Part shown: positions 55,584 through 64,000 of the stretch, one piece after another
Position numbering within the stretch: the stretch's first letter is position 1
Layout: each line of letters opens with the position of its first letter
Origin: Bacillus nakamurai
Lineage (GTDB): Bacteria; Bacillota; Bacilli; Bacillales; Bacillaceae
NCBI RefSeq assembly: GCF_001584325.1
Contig: NZ_LSAZ01000008.1
Span: forward strand, 1-64,000
Direction of reading: 5' to 3'
Length of the DNA: 64,000 nt
Translations under genes and position numbers: made by a program
The notes under the pieces: generated by a model
Told to the model about the DNA's origin: nothing
The model's input: only the letters and a program-made list of their open reading frames with translations
Database searches by the model: none

Positions 55584-57054
55584 TATTGAATACATAAGAA
55601 ACAGGCTGTATGAAGCGCTGCATATTACACATCCCGAGCCGGCTGACTGCAAAGAAAATGAACCGTTAAAGCCGCTGCCGGAGCTTTTAAACCCGATTTA
55701 TGAGTGGGCGGCAAAAACAGGCCGGATGGCAGACGATACAGACACCTATCGTGACCTCTTGAGCGCTAAGCTGATGGGCTGCTTCGCCCCTCCGCCGTCT
55801 GAGATTGTCCGGCGCTTTGAAGAAACAAAGGCCGTTCGCGGCTCACGGCAGGCGACAAGGGCATTTTATCAGTTTGCCGAAGATATCTATTATATCCGTT
55901 CAGACAGAATGAAACAAATTATCGGGTGGAAGGCTGATACGGCTTATGGGAAGCTGGAAATGACGATTAACCTTTCAAAACCGGAAAAAGATCCGAAAGC
56001 GATTGCGGCGGCCAAGGAAAATCCGCAGTCCCAATACCCGCGCTGTGTTCTCTGTAAAGAAAATGTCGGCTACGAAGGCAGGCCGGATCATCCTGCACGC
56101 CAAAATCTCCGCGTCATTCCGGTGATCCTCGGCGATGAGCAGTGGTTTCTGCAATTTTCCCCCTATGTTTATTACCGGGAGCATTGCATCGTTTTAAAAG
56201 GCAGGCACGAGCCGATGCAGATCAGTAAAAAAACATTTGACAGGCTGCTGTCCTTCGTCAGCCAGTATCCGCACTATTTTCTCGGCTCCAATGCCGATTT
56301 GCCGATTGTCGGCGGGAGTATTTTAAGCCACGATCATTTTCAAGGCGGAGAGCATGATTTTCCGATGGCGCAAGCGGAGACAGAAAGCTGTTACAAGCTG
56401 CGGGACTATCCGCAGGTGACGATGGGGATTGTCAAGTGGCCGCTGTCGGTCCTCCGTCTTCAGGGCGGAAGCGCGGCTGAGCTATCTGGCGCAGCAGATT
56501 ACATTTTACGTGCGTGGCGCGGCTATTCCGATGAAGCCGCAGACATTATCGCCTATACGGGGGAAACTCCGCACAATACGATCACACCGATTGCAAGGCG
56601 GAAAAACGGGTTATTCGAATTAGACCTCGTCCTGAGAAATAACCGCACTTCAGACGAGCATCCGTCAGGAATCTTTCATCCTCATCAAGAAGTCCATCAT
56701 CTGAAAAAGGAAAATATCGGTCTGATTGAGGTGATGGGGCTTGCGATTTTGCCGGGACGACTGGAACACGAGATGAGGGAAACGGCGGAAGCGCTTTGCT
56801 CTCCCGATCCCGAGGCGGCTTTAGCCAGTCATTCATCCACCGCAAAACACAAAGAATGGGCGCTCAGTGTGCTTCAAAAGCGGACGGTGACAAAGGAAAA
56901 TGCCGGCCGGGTATTGAAGGAAGAGATCGGCCATATCTTTGCGCAGATATTGGAGCACGCCGGCGTTTTTAAACAGACGGCCGACGGCAGGGCAGCTTTC
57001 CGCCGATTTATCAGCCGATTGGACGCCAAACCGGAAAAAAGCCTCATCCCTTAA
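55513..57054 (+). CDS. galT: Galactose-1-phosphate uridylyltransferase GalT (class II)
   Basis: Enzyme of 513 residues, the Firmicutes class II type. It exchanges UDP-glucose and galactose-1-phosphate. A conserved block is GSILSHDHFQGGEHDFPMA (histidines as active-site region) and YRIHCIVLKGRHEP-like YREHCIVLKGRHEP. ATG at 55513 follows AGGAGG and lies inside the end of galK. No galE is adjacent; the epimerase must be elsewhere, as in B. subtilis. Confidence 0.92.
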   Translation: MAIQEHVERLIRYGLQKELISLLDIEYIRNRLYEALHITHPEPADCKENEPLKPLPELLNPIYEWAAKTGRMADDTDTYRDLLSAKLMGCFAPPPSEIVRRFEETKAVRGSRQATRAFYQFAEDIYYIRSDRMKQIIGWKADTAYGKLEMTINLSKPEKDPKAIAAAKENPQSQYPRCVLCKENVGYEGRPDHPARQNLRVIPVILGDEQWFLQFSPYVYYREHCIVLKGRHEPMQISKKTFDRLLSFVSQYPHYFLGSNADLPIVGGSILSHDHFQGGEHDFPMAQAETESCYKLRDYPQVTMGIVKWPLSVLRLQGGSAAELSGAADYILRAWRGYSDEAADIIAYTGETPHNTITPIARRKNGLFELDLVLRNNRTSDEHPSGIFHPHQEVHHLKKENIGLIEVMGLAILPGRLEHEMRETAEALCSPDPEAALASHSSTAKHKEWALSVLQKRTVTKENAGRVLKEEIGHIFAQILEHAGVFKQTADGRAAFRRFISRLDAKPEKSLIP

Positions 57055-57070
57055 GGGATGAGGCTTTTTT
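57035..57070. terminator. Bidirectional terminator after galT
   Basis: A 16-base perfect inverted repeat with loop TTAA, containing the galT stop codon in the loop. Confidence 0.9.
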
Positions 57071-57073
57071 GAA

Positions 57074-57319
57074 TTATCCTCTGTTTCTGGTGAGCAGGCT
57101 GAACAGGAATACCACAATCGCCGCGCCGATAACTGCCGGAATGATGGCAAAGCCGGCGAGGTGAGGCCCCCATGTGCCCAGCAGGCCGTGTCCGATCCAT
57201 GCGCCGATCAAACCGGCGATCATTGAACCGATAATTCCTCCGGGCATATTTCCTTTTACAAATAAACTTCCGAGCCAGCCAATTATAATGGCGACAATCA
57301 GAGATACGATAAAACCCAT
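57074..57319 (-). CDS. ywzA: GlsB/YeaQ/YmgE family membrane protein YwzA
   Basis: Small membrane protein of 81 residues with three glycine-rich helices (MGFIVSLIVAIIIGWLGSL, GGIIGSMIAGLIGAWIG and IPAVIGAAIVVFLFSLL in order). The family is stress-associated in many bacteria; molecular role unknown. ATG at 57319 follows AGGAAGTGAT. A sigma-B-type promoter lies 40 bases upstream. Confidence 0.85.
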   Translation of the reverse strand: MGFIVSLIVAIIIGWLGSLFVKGNMPGGIIGSMIAGLIGAWIGHGLLGTWGPHLAGFAIIPAVIGAAIVVFLFSLLTRNRG

Positions 57320-57358
57320 AAATATCACTTCCTATTTTTTAAAAGTTTTGCCTATATG

Positions 57359-57384
57359 TTTCCTTAGTTTTGTCTATATTAAAC
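57359..57384 (-). promoter_or_regulatory. Sigma-B-type promoter of ywzA
   Basis: On the minus strand GTTTAA (57384-57379), 14 bases, AGGAAA (57364-57359); one mismatch to GGGWAW. ywzA is a known sigma-B gene in B. subtilis. Confidence 0.65.
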
Positions 57385-57832
57385 ATGTGAATGTTCTTTT
57401 TGCCGTTTTTTTATTTTGAACATATCCCGGCACGTTCCGGTCTTTTTTTTCAATATGCGTTGCGTTAAAATGGAAACTGTGTGAAAAGGTGTGAAGAAAG
57501 GAAAAAATAATTCCTTTGTAGAATGTTTAACAAAATGAAACTTTTTGTTGACCAACGTTTTTTATTATGGTAAACCTTTATTTGGTATTATTCGTTCTCG
57601 ATATCTTTCTTCTCTATATATGCTAAATGATCTAAATCTTTTTATCTTACATGAATGCAAGTGAATAAAGATCGTGCATTTTTTGTCGATTTTGTGACAT
57701 TTGGGCGAAAAAAAGATGAACTTTAGAAAAAAATAAAGCTAATAAGTGCAGATTTTGATAGCATAACAAGGTAGATAGAGAAAAGATTTTGAGAAAGTAC
57801 ATTTCAGATTCACTACATCAATAGGAAGGATG
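57385..57832 (+). other. Long AT-rich upstream region of qoxABCD
   Basis: About 450 bases with no gene. It holds a TTGACC hexamer at 57549 that may be a -35 box, but no persuasive -10 at 16-18 bases. The 3' end has the ribosome site of qoxA. The length suggests a substantial untranslated leader. Confidence 0.4.
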
Positions 57833-58798
57833 GTGATCTTCTTGTTCAGAGCATTTAGACCGTTACTTTTATTGGCGATGTTGGCTGTTGTTTTCGTTCT
57901 TGGCGGATGCAGCGACATTTCCGTATTAGATCCGAAGGGGCCTGTAGCAGATCAGCAAAAAGATTTGATTCTGTTATCAATCGGATTCATGTTGTTCATT
58001 GTCGGTGTCGTATTCGTTCTATTTACCATTATCTTAGTCAAATATCGCGACCGCAAAGGCAAGGACAGCGGAAATTACAAGCCGGACATGCACGGCAACA
58101 CGTTTTTAGAAGTAGTCTGGACAGTGATCCCAATTTTAATTGTCATTGCACTTTCTGTGCCTACCGTACAGACGATATATTCGTTAGAAAAAGCTCCTGA
58201 AGCGACAAAGGATAAAGAGCCCCTTGTTGTGTATGCTACTTCGGTAGACTGGAAGTGGGTATTTAGTTACCCTGAACAGGATATCGAGACGGTTAACTAC
58301 CTGAACATCCCTGTAGACCGTCCGATTTTATTCAAAATTTCCTCAGCCGATTCAATGGCATCGCTATGGATTCCTCAGCTTGGAGGACAAAAATACGCGA
58401 TGGCGGGAATGCTGATGGACCAATACTTACAGGCTGACAAAGTGGGAACGTATGAAGGCCGCAATGCGAACTTCACGGGCGAACACTTTGCCGACCAAAA
58501 ATTCAATGTTAAAGCCGTTACGCAAAAAGACTTTAACAACTGGGTGAAAAAAGCCCAAAGCGATTCTCCTAAGCTGACGAAAGAGAAGTATGATGAACTG
58601 ATGCTTCCGGAGAATGTCGGTAAATTAACGTTCTCTTCTACACACTTGAAATACGTTGACCACGGCCAAGATGCTGAATATGCGATGGAGGCGCGCAAAC
58701 GCCTGGGCTATAAAGCCGTTTCACCGCACTCTAAAACTGATCCGTGGGAAAATGTAAAGAAAAACGAATTTAAAATATCCGACGATAAAGAAGACTGA
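57833..58798 (+). CDS. qoxA: Cytochrome aa3-600 menaquinol oxidase subunit II
   Basis: Lipoprotein subunit of 321 residues. Signal and lipobox VLGGCS (about residue 26), two transmembrane helices (about 40-62 and 84-105), then an extracellular cupredoxin domain from about 120 without the CuA cysteines, as in quinol oxidases. Start choice: GTG at 57833 gives 321 residues, the length I recall for B. subtilis QoxA. ATG 57830 overlaps the ribosome site, and TTG 57842 has the best spacing (eight) to GGATGGTGATC, so the true start may be there. Confidence 0.88.
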   Translation: MIFLFRAFRPLLLLAMLAVVFVLGGCSDISVLDPKGPVADQQKDLILLSIGFMLFIVGVVFVLFTIILVKYRDRKGKDSGNYKPDMHGNTFLEVVWTVIPILIVIALSVPTVQTIYSLEKAPEATKDKEPLVVYATSVDWKWVFSYPEQDIETVNYLNIPVDRPILFKISSADSMASLWIPQLGGQKYAMAGMLMDQYLQADKVGTYEGRNANFTGEHFADQKFNVKAVTQKDFNNWVKKAQSDSPKLTKEKYDELMLPENVGKLTFSSTHLKYVDHGQDAEYAMEARKRLGYKAVSPHSKTDPWENVKKNEFKISDDKED

Positions 58799-58825
58799 TA
58801 TTGAACAAGAAAGGAGGAAGCCCGA

Positions 58826-60775
58826 ATGAAATTGAGATGGGATGAATTTTTTGTAACAGGTGACCCATTAATTCTGGGCGCACAAGTTTCCATTGCGCTG
58901 TCCACTATCGCTATTATCGTTGTACTCACATACTTTAAAAAGTGGAAGTGGCTCTGGTCTGAATGGTTAACATCTGTAGACCATAAGAAACTTGGAATCA
59001 TGTACATTATCTCTGCTGTTATCATGCTGTTCCGCGGCGGGGTCGACGGCTTGATGATGCGTGCCCAGTTAGCGCTTCCTAATAACAATTTTTTAGACTC
59101 AAACCACTATAACGAAATCTTTACGACTCACGGTACGATCATGATTATCTTCATGGCGATGCCGTTTCTGATCGGTCTGATTAACGTTGTCGTACCTTTG
59201 CAAATCGGTGCGCGCGACGTAGCATTTCCTTACTTAAACAACCTGAGCTTCTGGACGTTCTTCGTAGGAGCGATGCTTTTCAATATTTCCTTCGTTATCG
59301 GGGGTTCTCCGAACGCGGGATGGACGAGTTACATGCCGCTGGCAAGTAACGACATGAGCCCTGGGCCAGGTGAGAACTTCTACCTGCTCGGTCTTCAGAT
59401 TGCCGGTATCGGTACGCTGATGACGGGTATCAACTTTATGGTAACGATCTTGAAAATGCGTACTAAAGGTATGACGCTTATGCGTATGCCGATGTTCACT
59501 TGGACGACGCTGATCACAATGGTTATTATCGTTTTTGCCTTCCCTGTACTTACAGTGGCATTGGCGCTCTTATCATTTGACCGTTTGTTCGGCGCACACT
59601 TTTTCACACTGGAAGCCGGCGGTATGCCGATGCTTTGGGCCAACCTGTTCTGGATTTGGGGACACCCTGAAGTATATATCGTTATCCTACCGGCATTCGG
59701 TATTTTCTCTGAGATTATCTCAGCTTTTGCAAGAAAGCAGTTATTCGGTTACAAAGCGATGGTCGGTTCAATTATCGCCATTTCCGTCCTGAGTTTCCTT
59801 GTATGGACTCACCACTTCTTCACAATGGGGAACAGTGCGTCCGTTAACTCTTTCTTCTCGATTACGACGATGGCCATTTCGGTTCCGACCGGGGTTAAAA
59901 TCTTTAACTGGCTCTTTACGATGTATAAAGGCCGAATCAGTTTTACAACACCGATGCTGTGGGCGCTTGCGTTTATTCCGAACTTCGTTATCGGCGGGGT
60001 AACAGGGGTTATGCTTGCGATGGCTGCAGCGGATTACCAATACCATAATACGTACTTCCTTGTATCTCACTTCCACTATGTGCTGATCGCGGGTACTGTA
60101 TTTGCGTGTTTCGCCGGATTTATTTTCTGGTATCCGAAAATGTTCGGCCATAAGCTGAACGAAAGAATCGGAAAATGGTTCTTCTGGATCTTTATGATCG
60201 GATTTAATGTATGTTTCTTCCCGCAATATTTCTTGGGGCTTCAAGGTATGCCTCGCCGTATTTACACATACGGACCGAATGACGGCTGGACTACATTAAA
60301 CTTTATCTCAACTGTCGGAGCCTTCATGATGGGTGTCGGATTCTTAATCCTTTGCTATAACATCTATTACAGCTTCCGCTATTCTACTCGTGAGATCAGC
60401 GGAGATTCATGGGGCGTGGGACGTACGCTTGAGTGGGCGACTTCATCTGCGATTCCGCCGCATTACAACTTTGCGGTGCTTCCTGAAGTGAAATCTCTAG
60501 ATGGGTACCTGCAATTGAAAGAAGACAAAGTGGATATCCATCCGGAAAGCAAATTCAAGAAAATCCATATGCCGCACAACTCAGGCAGACCGCTTATTAT
60601 GTCAGTCGCATTCGGTTTTGCAGGCTTCGGACTTGTATTTGAATGGTACTGGATGGGCATTATCGGACTGATCGGTATTCTGCTTTGCATGGTGCTTCGC
60701 TCATTTGAGTATGATGATGGCTACTATATACCTGTTGAAGAAATAAAAGAGACGGAAAGAAAGATTTCCGAATAA
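58826..60775 (+). CDS. qoxB: Cytochrome aa3-600 menaquinol oxidase subunit I
   Basis: Catalytic haem-copper oxidase subunit of 649 residues with about fourteen helices. Visible ligands: haem a His in [13 protein letters not shown]; copper-B site [13 protein letters not shown] with the His-Tyr crosslink pair and WTHHFFTMG; haem a3 and a histidines in [12 protein letters not shown]. It pumps protons while reducing oxygen with menaquinol electrons. AAGGAGG before the ATG, 27 nt after qoxA. Confidence 0.95.
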   Translation: MKLRWDEFFVTGDPLILGAQVSIALSTIAIIVVLTYFKKWKWLWSEWLTSVDHKKLGIMYIISAVIMLFRGGVDGLMMRAQLALPNNNFLDSNHYNEIFTTHGTIMIIFMAMPFLIGLINVVVPLQIGARDVAFPYLNNLSFWTFFVGAMLFNISFVIGGSPNAGWTSYMPLASNDMSPGPGENFYLLGLQIAGIGTLMTGINFMVTILKMRTKGMTLMRMPMFTWTTLITMVIIVFAFPVLTVALALLSFDRLFGAHFFTLEAGGMPMLWANLFWIWGHPEVYIVILPAFGIFSEIISAFARKQLFGYKAMVGSIIAISVLSFLVWTHHFFTMGNSASVNSFFSITTMAISVPTGVKIFNWLFTMYKGRISFTTPMLWALAFIPNFVIGGVTGVMLAMAAADYQYHNTYFLVSHFHYVLIAGTVFACFAGFIFWYPKMFGHKLNERIGKWFFWIFMIGFNVCFFPQYFLGLQGMPRRIYTYGPNDGWTTLNFISTVGAFMMGVGFLILCYNIYYSFRYSTREISGDSWGVGRTLEWATSSAIPPHYNFAVLPEVKSLDGYLQLKEDKVDIHPESKFKKIHMPHNSGRPLIMSVAFGFAGFGLVFEWYWMGIIGLIGILLCMVLRSFEYDDGYYIPVEEIKETERKISE

Positions 60776-60789
60776 AGGAGGCGTGATTT

Positions 60790-61404
60790 ATGGAACATGC
60801 AGAACACGGCAATTCTAACGCGCCTATGGAATATCAATCTGAAACCGGCAGACTCAATATTCTCGGGTTTTGGATCTTTTTAGGGGCAGAAATTGTGTTG
60901 TTCTCAACACTATTTGCAACCTTCTTCGTTCTTCAAAGAAGAACAGCTGGAGGGGTCTTACCGGCCGAATTATTTGAAGTAAACCTTGTCATGATTATGA
61001 CATTCCTGCTGCTTATCAGCAGTTTCACCTGCGGGATCGCTGTTCATGAAATGCGGCGCGGAAGTTTAAAAGGCGTTGTCATTTGGACGATTATCACTCT
61101 TCTTCTCGGCGCGGGCTTCGTCGGATGTGAGATTAACGAGTTCGTCCACTATGTTCATGAAGGAGCATCTCTAGGTACAAGTGCTTTCTGGTCAGGATTC
61201 TTTGTCCTTCTCGGAACGCACGGAACGCACGTAACGATCGGTATCTTCTGGATCACCGGCATCTTACTGCAATTGAAGAAACGCGGACTGACGCCGCAAA
61301 CTTCTTCAAAAATCTTTATCTCAAGTTTATACTGGCACTTCTTAGACGTTGTATGGATCTTCATCTTTACAGGCGTCTATCTCATCGGATTGGGGGGACT
61401 ATAA
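60790..61404 (+). CDS. qoxC: Cytochrome aa3-600 menaquinol oxidase subunit III
   Basis: Membrane subunit of 204 residues with five helices, the heme-copper subunit III family. Conserved segments include GFWIFLGAEIVLFSTLFATFF and LLGTHGTHVTIG plus YWHFLDVVWIFIF. It stabilises subunit I. AAAGGAGG precedes the ATG 14 bases after qoxB. Confidence 0.94.
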   Translation: MEHAEHGNSNAPMEYQSETGRLNILGFWIFLGAEIVLFSTLFATFFVLQRRTAGGVLPAELFEVNLVMIMTFLLLISSFTCGIAVHEMRRGSLKGVVIWTIITLLLGAGFVGCEINEFVHYVHEGASLGTSAFWSGFFVLLGTHGTHVTIGIFWITGILLQLKKRGLTPQTSSKIFISSLYWHFLDVVWIFIFTGVYLIGLGGL

Positions 61405-61405
61405 T

Positions 61406-61774
61406 ATGGCAAACAAATCTGCTGAACACAGCCACTTTCCGTGGAAGCATATTGTAGGTTTTGCGTTGTCTATTATTCTGACCCTGCTGGCCCTTTGGGT
61501 TGCGGTATATACGGATTTAAGCTCATCTGCAAAACTTTGGATTATTTTCGGATTCGCATTCATTCAGGCCGGCTTGCAGCTTCTCATGTTCATGCACATG
61601 ACAGAGAGCGAAAACGGCACCATCCAAGTAGGAAACACGCTCTTCGGATTTTTCGGAGCGATTGTTATCATCCTTGGCTCCATCTGGATCTTTGCGGCGC
61701 ACTACCATCACGGTGACCATATGGATGGAAACCCTCCCGGCGGTGCTAAGCATCATTCCGAACATCACGAATAA
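61406..61774 (+). CDS. qoxD: Cytochrome aa3-600 menaquinol oxidase subunit IV
   Basis: Small membrane subunit of 122 residues with three helices, bacterial subunit IV family, including FAFIQAGLQLLMFMHMTE. The C-terminal tail is histidine-rich (HYHHGDH, HHSEHHE). ATG at 61406 lies one base after the qoxC stop with GGGGGGAC upstream; the frame could be extended to 61349 but overlaps qoxC. Confidence 0.93.
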   Translation: MANKSAEHSHFPWKHIVGFALSIILTLLALWVAVYTDLSSSAKLWIIFGFAFIQAGLQLLMFMHMTESENGTIQVGNTLFGFFGAIVIILGSIWIFAAHYHHGDHMDGNPPGGAKHHSEHHE

Positions 61775-61778
61775 AAAG

Positions 61779-61811
61779 AAACCCTCTTCGTGTAAGCGAA
61801 GAGGGTTTTTT
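61779..61811. terminator. Terminator of qoxABCD (and ywcE)
   Basis: AAACCCTCTTCG pairs with CGAAGAGGGTTT, followed by T run; located between converging genes. Confidence 0.88.
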
Positions 61812-61821
61812 CTGCCTTTTT

Positions 61822-62082
61822 TTATTCACTTCTTCTCCGGCGGAGACGGGGAAGGCCGTAAATGATAAAGGCGGCAATATGGGCAACAATCACGTTGACG
61901 GCAAATAGGATAATCATAAGTGTGTGGCCGAGAGGGGAAAGGCTGCTGGTTGCGTAAAAGTAGAAGAAAACCCACATTAAAATGATTGGCGGTATGGCCG
62001 AAAGAGCTACTTTTTTGTTATCGAGCCAAATAAAGAGAGGCGTTGCGGTTGCGACCAGTAAATAAGCGAAAAACATGTCCAT
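61822..62082 (-). CDS. ywcE: Holin-like spore protein YwcE
   Basis: Small membrane protein of 86 residues with three hydrophobic helices and a basic C-terminus ([10 protein letters not shown]). It matches YwcE, a holin-like protein needed for normal spore coat and germination in B. subtilis. AGGAGACAAG lies before the ATG. It converges with qoxD. Confidence 0.9.
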   Translation of the reverse strand: MDMFFAYLLVATATPLFIWLDNKKVALSAIPPIILMWVFFYFYATSSLSPLGHTLMIILFAVNVIVAHIAAFIIYGLPRLRRRRSE

Positions 62083-62374
62083 CTTACTTGTCTCCTTTCA
62101 TTTTATGACAGCGTTTCCAAAATGAAATGCAGAGAATAAAATGTGTCTGTTTTGTGGTCGTTTTTTGAACATTTTGTTACAATTATTATACCATGTTTTC
62201 CATTTTTTGATACCGCTTTTTAAAGAAATGTATTGCAACTATCGCCTCATTTTTGGATAGGAAAAAGAAACCGGAAACCCCAATTGCGATGTCACATCAT
62301 CAAACAACACAATAGAAACAGCTGTGAACCTGTGTTACGTTGAAGAGAAAATGCTCACTAAGGAAGGAATCGGA
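62083..62374. other. ywcE-acetyltransferase intergenic region
   Basis: AT-rich region of 290 bases. A plus-strand pair TTGAAC and TATACC at 16 bases (about 62167-62194) could be a promoter; the opposite strand also contains TATAAT there. No gene seen. Confidence 0.35.
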
Positions 62375-62830
62375 ATGAATATAAAAAAAGACGATGTAAC
62401 GGGTCCGGAGGTCATTGCGCTGCTGCATGATCACCTTCAAAGTTTAACGCTTCATTCTCCGCCGGAAAGCATACACGCGCTCGATGCAGAGCGCTTGCGC
62501 CAGACTGATGTGACGTTCTGGAGTGCATGGGACGGGGACGGCTTGCTCGGCTGCGCAGCCCTGAAAGAGCTTGACAGCCTGCATGGCGAGATCAAATCTA
62601 TGAAAACCTCTCCGCAGCATGTAAGAAAAGGCGTGGCCAAACAGCTCCTTCACCATCTCATTGAAGAAGCAAGACAGTGCGGCTATCAGAGAATCAGCCT
62701 GGAGACCGGTTCCATGGCCGCTTTTCATCCCGCCAGAAGCTTATATGAAAAGGCTGGTTTTTATTACTGTGATCTGTTCGCAGACTACAAAGAGGACCCG
62801 AACAGTTTGTTTATGAGGTTAGACATATAA
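62375..62830 (+). CDS. GNAT-family N-acetyltransferase
   Basis: Acetyl-CoA-dependent acetyltransferase of 151 residues. The acetyl-CoA loop is seen in VRKGVAKQLLHHLIEEA (R/Q-x-x-G-x-A pattern), with LDSLHGEIKSMKTSP before and SLYEKAGFYYC near the end. It resembles the YsnE-type group, but I do not assign a symbol or substrate. ATG at 62375 follows AAGGAA; the upstream frame from 62324 lacks a ribosome site. Confidence 0.8.
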   Translation: MNIKKDDVTGPEVIALLHDHLQSLTLHSPPESIHALDAERLRQTDVTFWSAWDGDGLLGCAALKELDSLHGEIKSMKTSPQHVRKGVAKQLLHHLIEEARQCGYQRISLETGSMAAFHPARSLYEKAGFYYCDLFADYKEDPNSLFMRLDI

Positions 62831-62999
62831 GCAAATACCGGCGTAACAGGCTGCTGCGGCGCTCAAAAGGTGTCCGGCCATATTGCCCTTCAGGATGACC
62901 TGTCGACCTGTCAGATATCACAAGAGCCGTATCCATACGGCATGCCGCGGCTTGTTAAGATTACAGATCAATGTCTCAACGCTGGATTTCTTTTAACCC
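62831..62999. other. Region between acetyltransferase and terminator
   Basis: No gene recognised. The ORF-like stretch reaching past the terminator has no ribosome site and no family resemblance. Confidence 0.3.
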
Positions 63000-63028
63000 A
63001 AACCCCTTTTCCGACGCGAAGGGGTTTT
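63000..63028 (+). terminator. Terminator upstream of rodA
   Basis: AACCCCTT (63001-63008) pairs with AAGGGGTT (63019-63026), ten-base loop, six T. Confidence 0.8.
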
Positions 63029-63202
63029 TTATTGGAAAACTTTCAGGATGACCGAAACATTTCCTTTTCTAACACGTCATATGTCGTGTAGTCCTCAAAC
63101 CGTTAAAAAATAAAAAGGAAACAACCTAGTCATGTTTTCTTGAACTGTGTTCATGTATAATAAACAATAGTGATTTCCGATGAAAATGTAAGGCGGGATA
63201 GA

Positions 63203-64000
63203 ATGAGTCGATACAAGAAACAGCAAAATCCCTATTATCAGGGGGATTTGATTTTTATATTTGGTGTGTTTTTAATTATTAGTATTGCTGCCATTTATGC
63301 GGCCGGACAGTTTGGGCAGTATGGAAGCAATGCATGGATGAAACAAATTGTTTTCTATGTAATTGGAGCCGGTGTGATCGGGCTTTTACTGTATTTCGAT
63401 TTAGAGCAGCTTGAAAAGCTCAGTTTGTATGTATTAATAGCCGGAGTGTTGTCACTGCTCCTTTTGCGGGTTGCTCCGGAGTCCATCGCGCCGATTAAAA
63501 ACGGTGCGAAAAGCTGGTTTCAAATTGGAAGCTTTACACTTCAGCCCTCCGAATTTACGAAAATTGGCATTATGATGATGGTGGCGTCCATTATATCTAA
63601 AGCCGGGCCGAAAGATCAAAGATCGCTGCGGGAAGATATCAATTTGCTGCTGAAAATTGCGGCATGGACTGTTATTCCGATCGGGCTGATCGTATTACAG
63701 GATGCCGGAACAGGCGCGATATGCCTGTTTATCGTCATGGTGATGGTGTTTATGTCAGGCGTAAACTGGAAGTTAATCACCTTGATCGGCGGTTCCGCCG
63801 CTCTTGTGGTGGCGCTTTTCCTTGTGCTAGTGATTGAATTCCCCCATGTGGCGAATGCTATCGGCATTCAAAATTATCAAATTGACAGGGTCACATCATG
63901 GATGTCTGACTCCAATACATCAACCCAGGCTGACAGTGATAAAAGCTGGCAGGTGGATCAGGCGGTGATGGCGATCGGATCAGGCGGTATCACAGGAAAC
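63203..64000 (+). CDS. rodA: Rod-shape glycosyltransferase RodA (3' end outside window)
   Basis: SEDS-family peptidoglycan polymerase. The first 266 codons are visible from ATG 63203, preceded by AAGGCGGGA; the frame is open at the window end. The product starts [15 protein letters not shown] and has several hydrophobic segments, with SEDS features [22 protein letters not shown] (partly: [19 protein letters not shown]) and [14 protein letters not shown] DAGTGA. It works with class B penicillin-binding proteins in side-wall elongation. B. subtilis RodA is 393 residues, so about two thirds is present. Confidence 0.92.
   Translation, partial: MSRYKKQQNPYYQGDLIFIFGVFLIISIAAIYAAGQFGQYGSNAWMKQIVFYVIGAGVIGLLLYFDLEQLEKLSLYVLIAGVLSLLLLRVAPESIAPIKNGAKSWFQIGSFTLQPSEFTKIGIMMMVASIISKAGPKDQRSLREDINLLLKIAAWTVIPIGLIVLQDAGTGAICLFIVMVMVFMSGVNWKLITLIGGSAALVVALFLVLVIEFPHVANAIGIQNYQIDRVTSWMSDSNTSTQADSDKSWQVDQAVMAIGSGGITGN

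Noticed and set aside
62870-63091. 73-codon frame after the acetyltransferase
   Set aside because: Runs through a clear terminator hairpin; no ribosome site and no recognisable domain.

Overview
The window reads as a chromosomal segment of a low-to-mid GC Gram-positive bacterium of the Bacillus subtilis species complex. Gene order and protein content (yxkD-aldY-yxkF-msmX-yxkH-cimH-cydABCD-yxkO, licRBCAH, ilvK-dltXABCD-menA-sasA-gspA-epr, ywbA-ywbO, slrA-ywcC-gtcA-galKT-qoxABCD-ywcE-rodA) follow the B. subtilis chromosome closely. Several B. subtilis genes are missing or replaced (sacXY, the sigY operon, most of katX, ywcA/ywcB). With the divergence from B. subtilis proteins as I recall them, this suggests the B. 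amyloliquefaciens/velezensis/siamensis branch. That species placement is an inference; no database was searched.

Layout. 0-6.8 kb: a YitT-family membrane protein cut by the window edge, a frameshifted aldehyde dehydrogenase (aldY), its divergent PucR-type neighbour, the multi-importer ATPase MsmX, a deacetylase lipoprotein and the citrate/malate carrier CimH. 6.8-13.2 kb: the cytochrome bd operon cydABCD behind a long structured leader with three Rex-like boxes. 13.2-21 kb: an eroded stretch holding yxkO with a 19-nt deletion, an NCS1 permease, a decayed ECF sigma gene (probably sigY), a penicillin V acylase-type hydrolase, a catalase 3' end fused to a deleted arsenite-pump gene behind an intact ArsR regulator, and a Fur-box siderophore importer without its own ATPase. 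21-27.5 kb: DNA glycosylase and the lichenan/cellobiose operon licBCAH with its activator licR. 27.5-38.1 kb: branched-chain aminotransferase, the D-alanylation operon dltXABCD with an ECF-type promoter, menA, the small alarmone synthetase sasA, gspA (sigma-B promoter) and the protease Epr. 38.2-51.1 kb: the PTS EIIC YwbA, ywbC-ywbI, thiM-thiE, the Fur-box efeUOB iron uptake operon, and ywbO. 51.1-53.8 kb: an accessory glycosyltransferase plus a frameshifted methyltransferase, then slrA and its TetR neighbour ywcC. 53.9-64 kb: gtcA-galK-galT, ywzA, the aa3-600 quinol oxidase operon qoxABCD, ywcE, a GNAT acetyltransferase and the start of rodA.

Themes. Both terminal quinol oxidases (bd and aa3) and a menaquinone enzyme (MenA) lie here. 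Two Fur-box iron importers are present. Carbon-control sites of cre type precede msmX, cydA, licB and ywbA. Envelope-stress (ECF) promoters precede dlt and sasA, and sigma-B-like promoters precede yxkO, ywzA and gspA.

I found no convincing new multi-gene system. The most unusual content is gene decay: aldY, yxkO, a sigma factor, a catalase, an arsenite pump and a methyltransferase are all broken, several through precisely readable lesions. There are also some undocumented operator-like palindromes and the structured cyd leader. I see no tRNA, rRNA, CRISPR array, insertion sequence or prophage.
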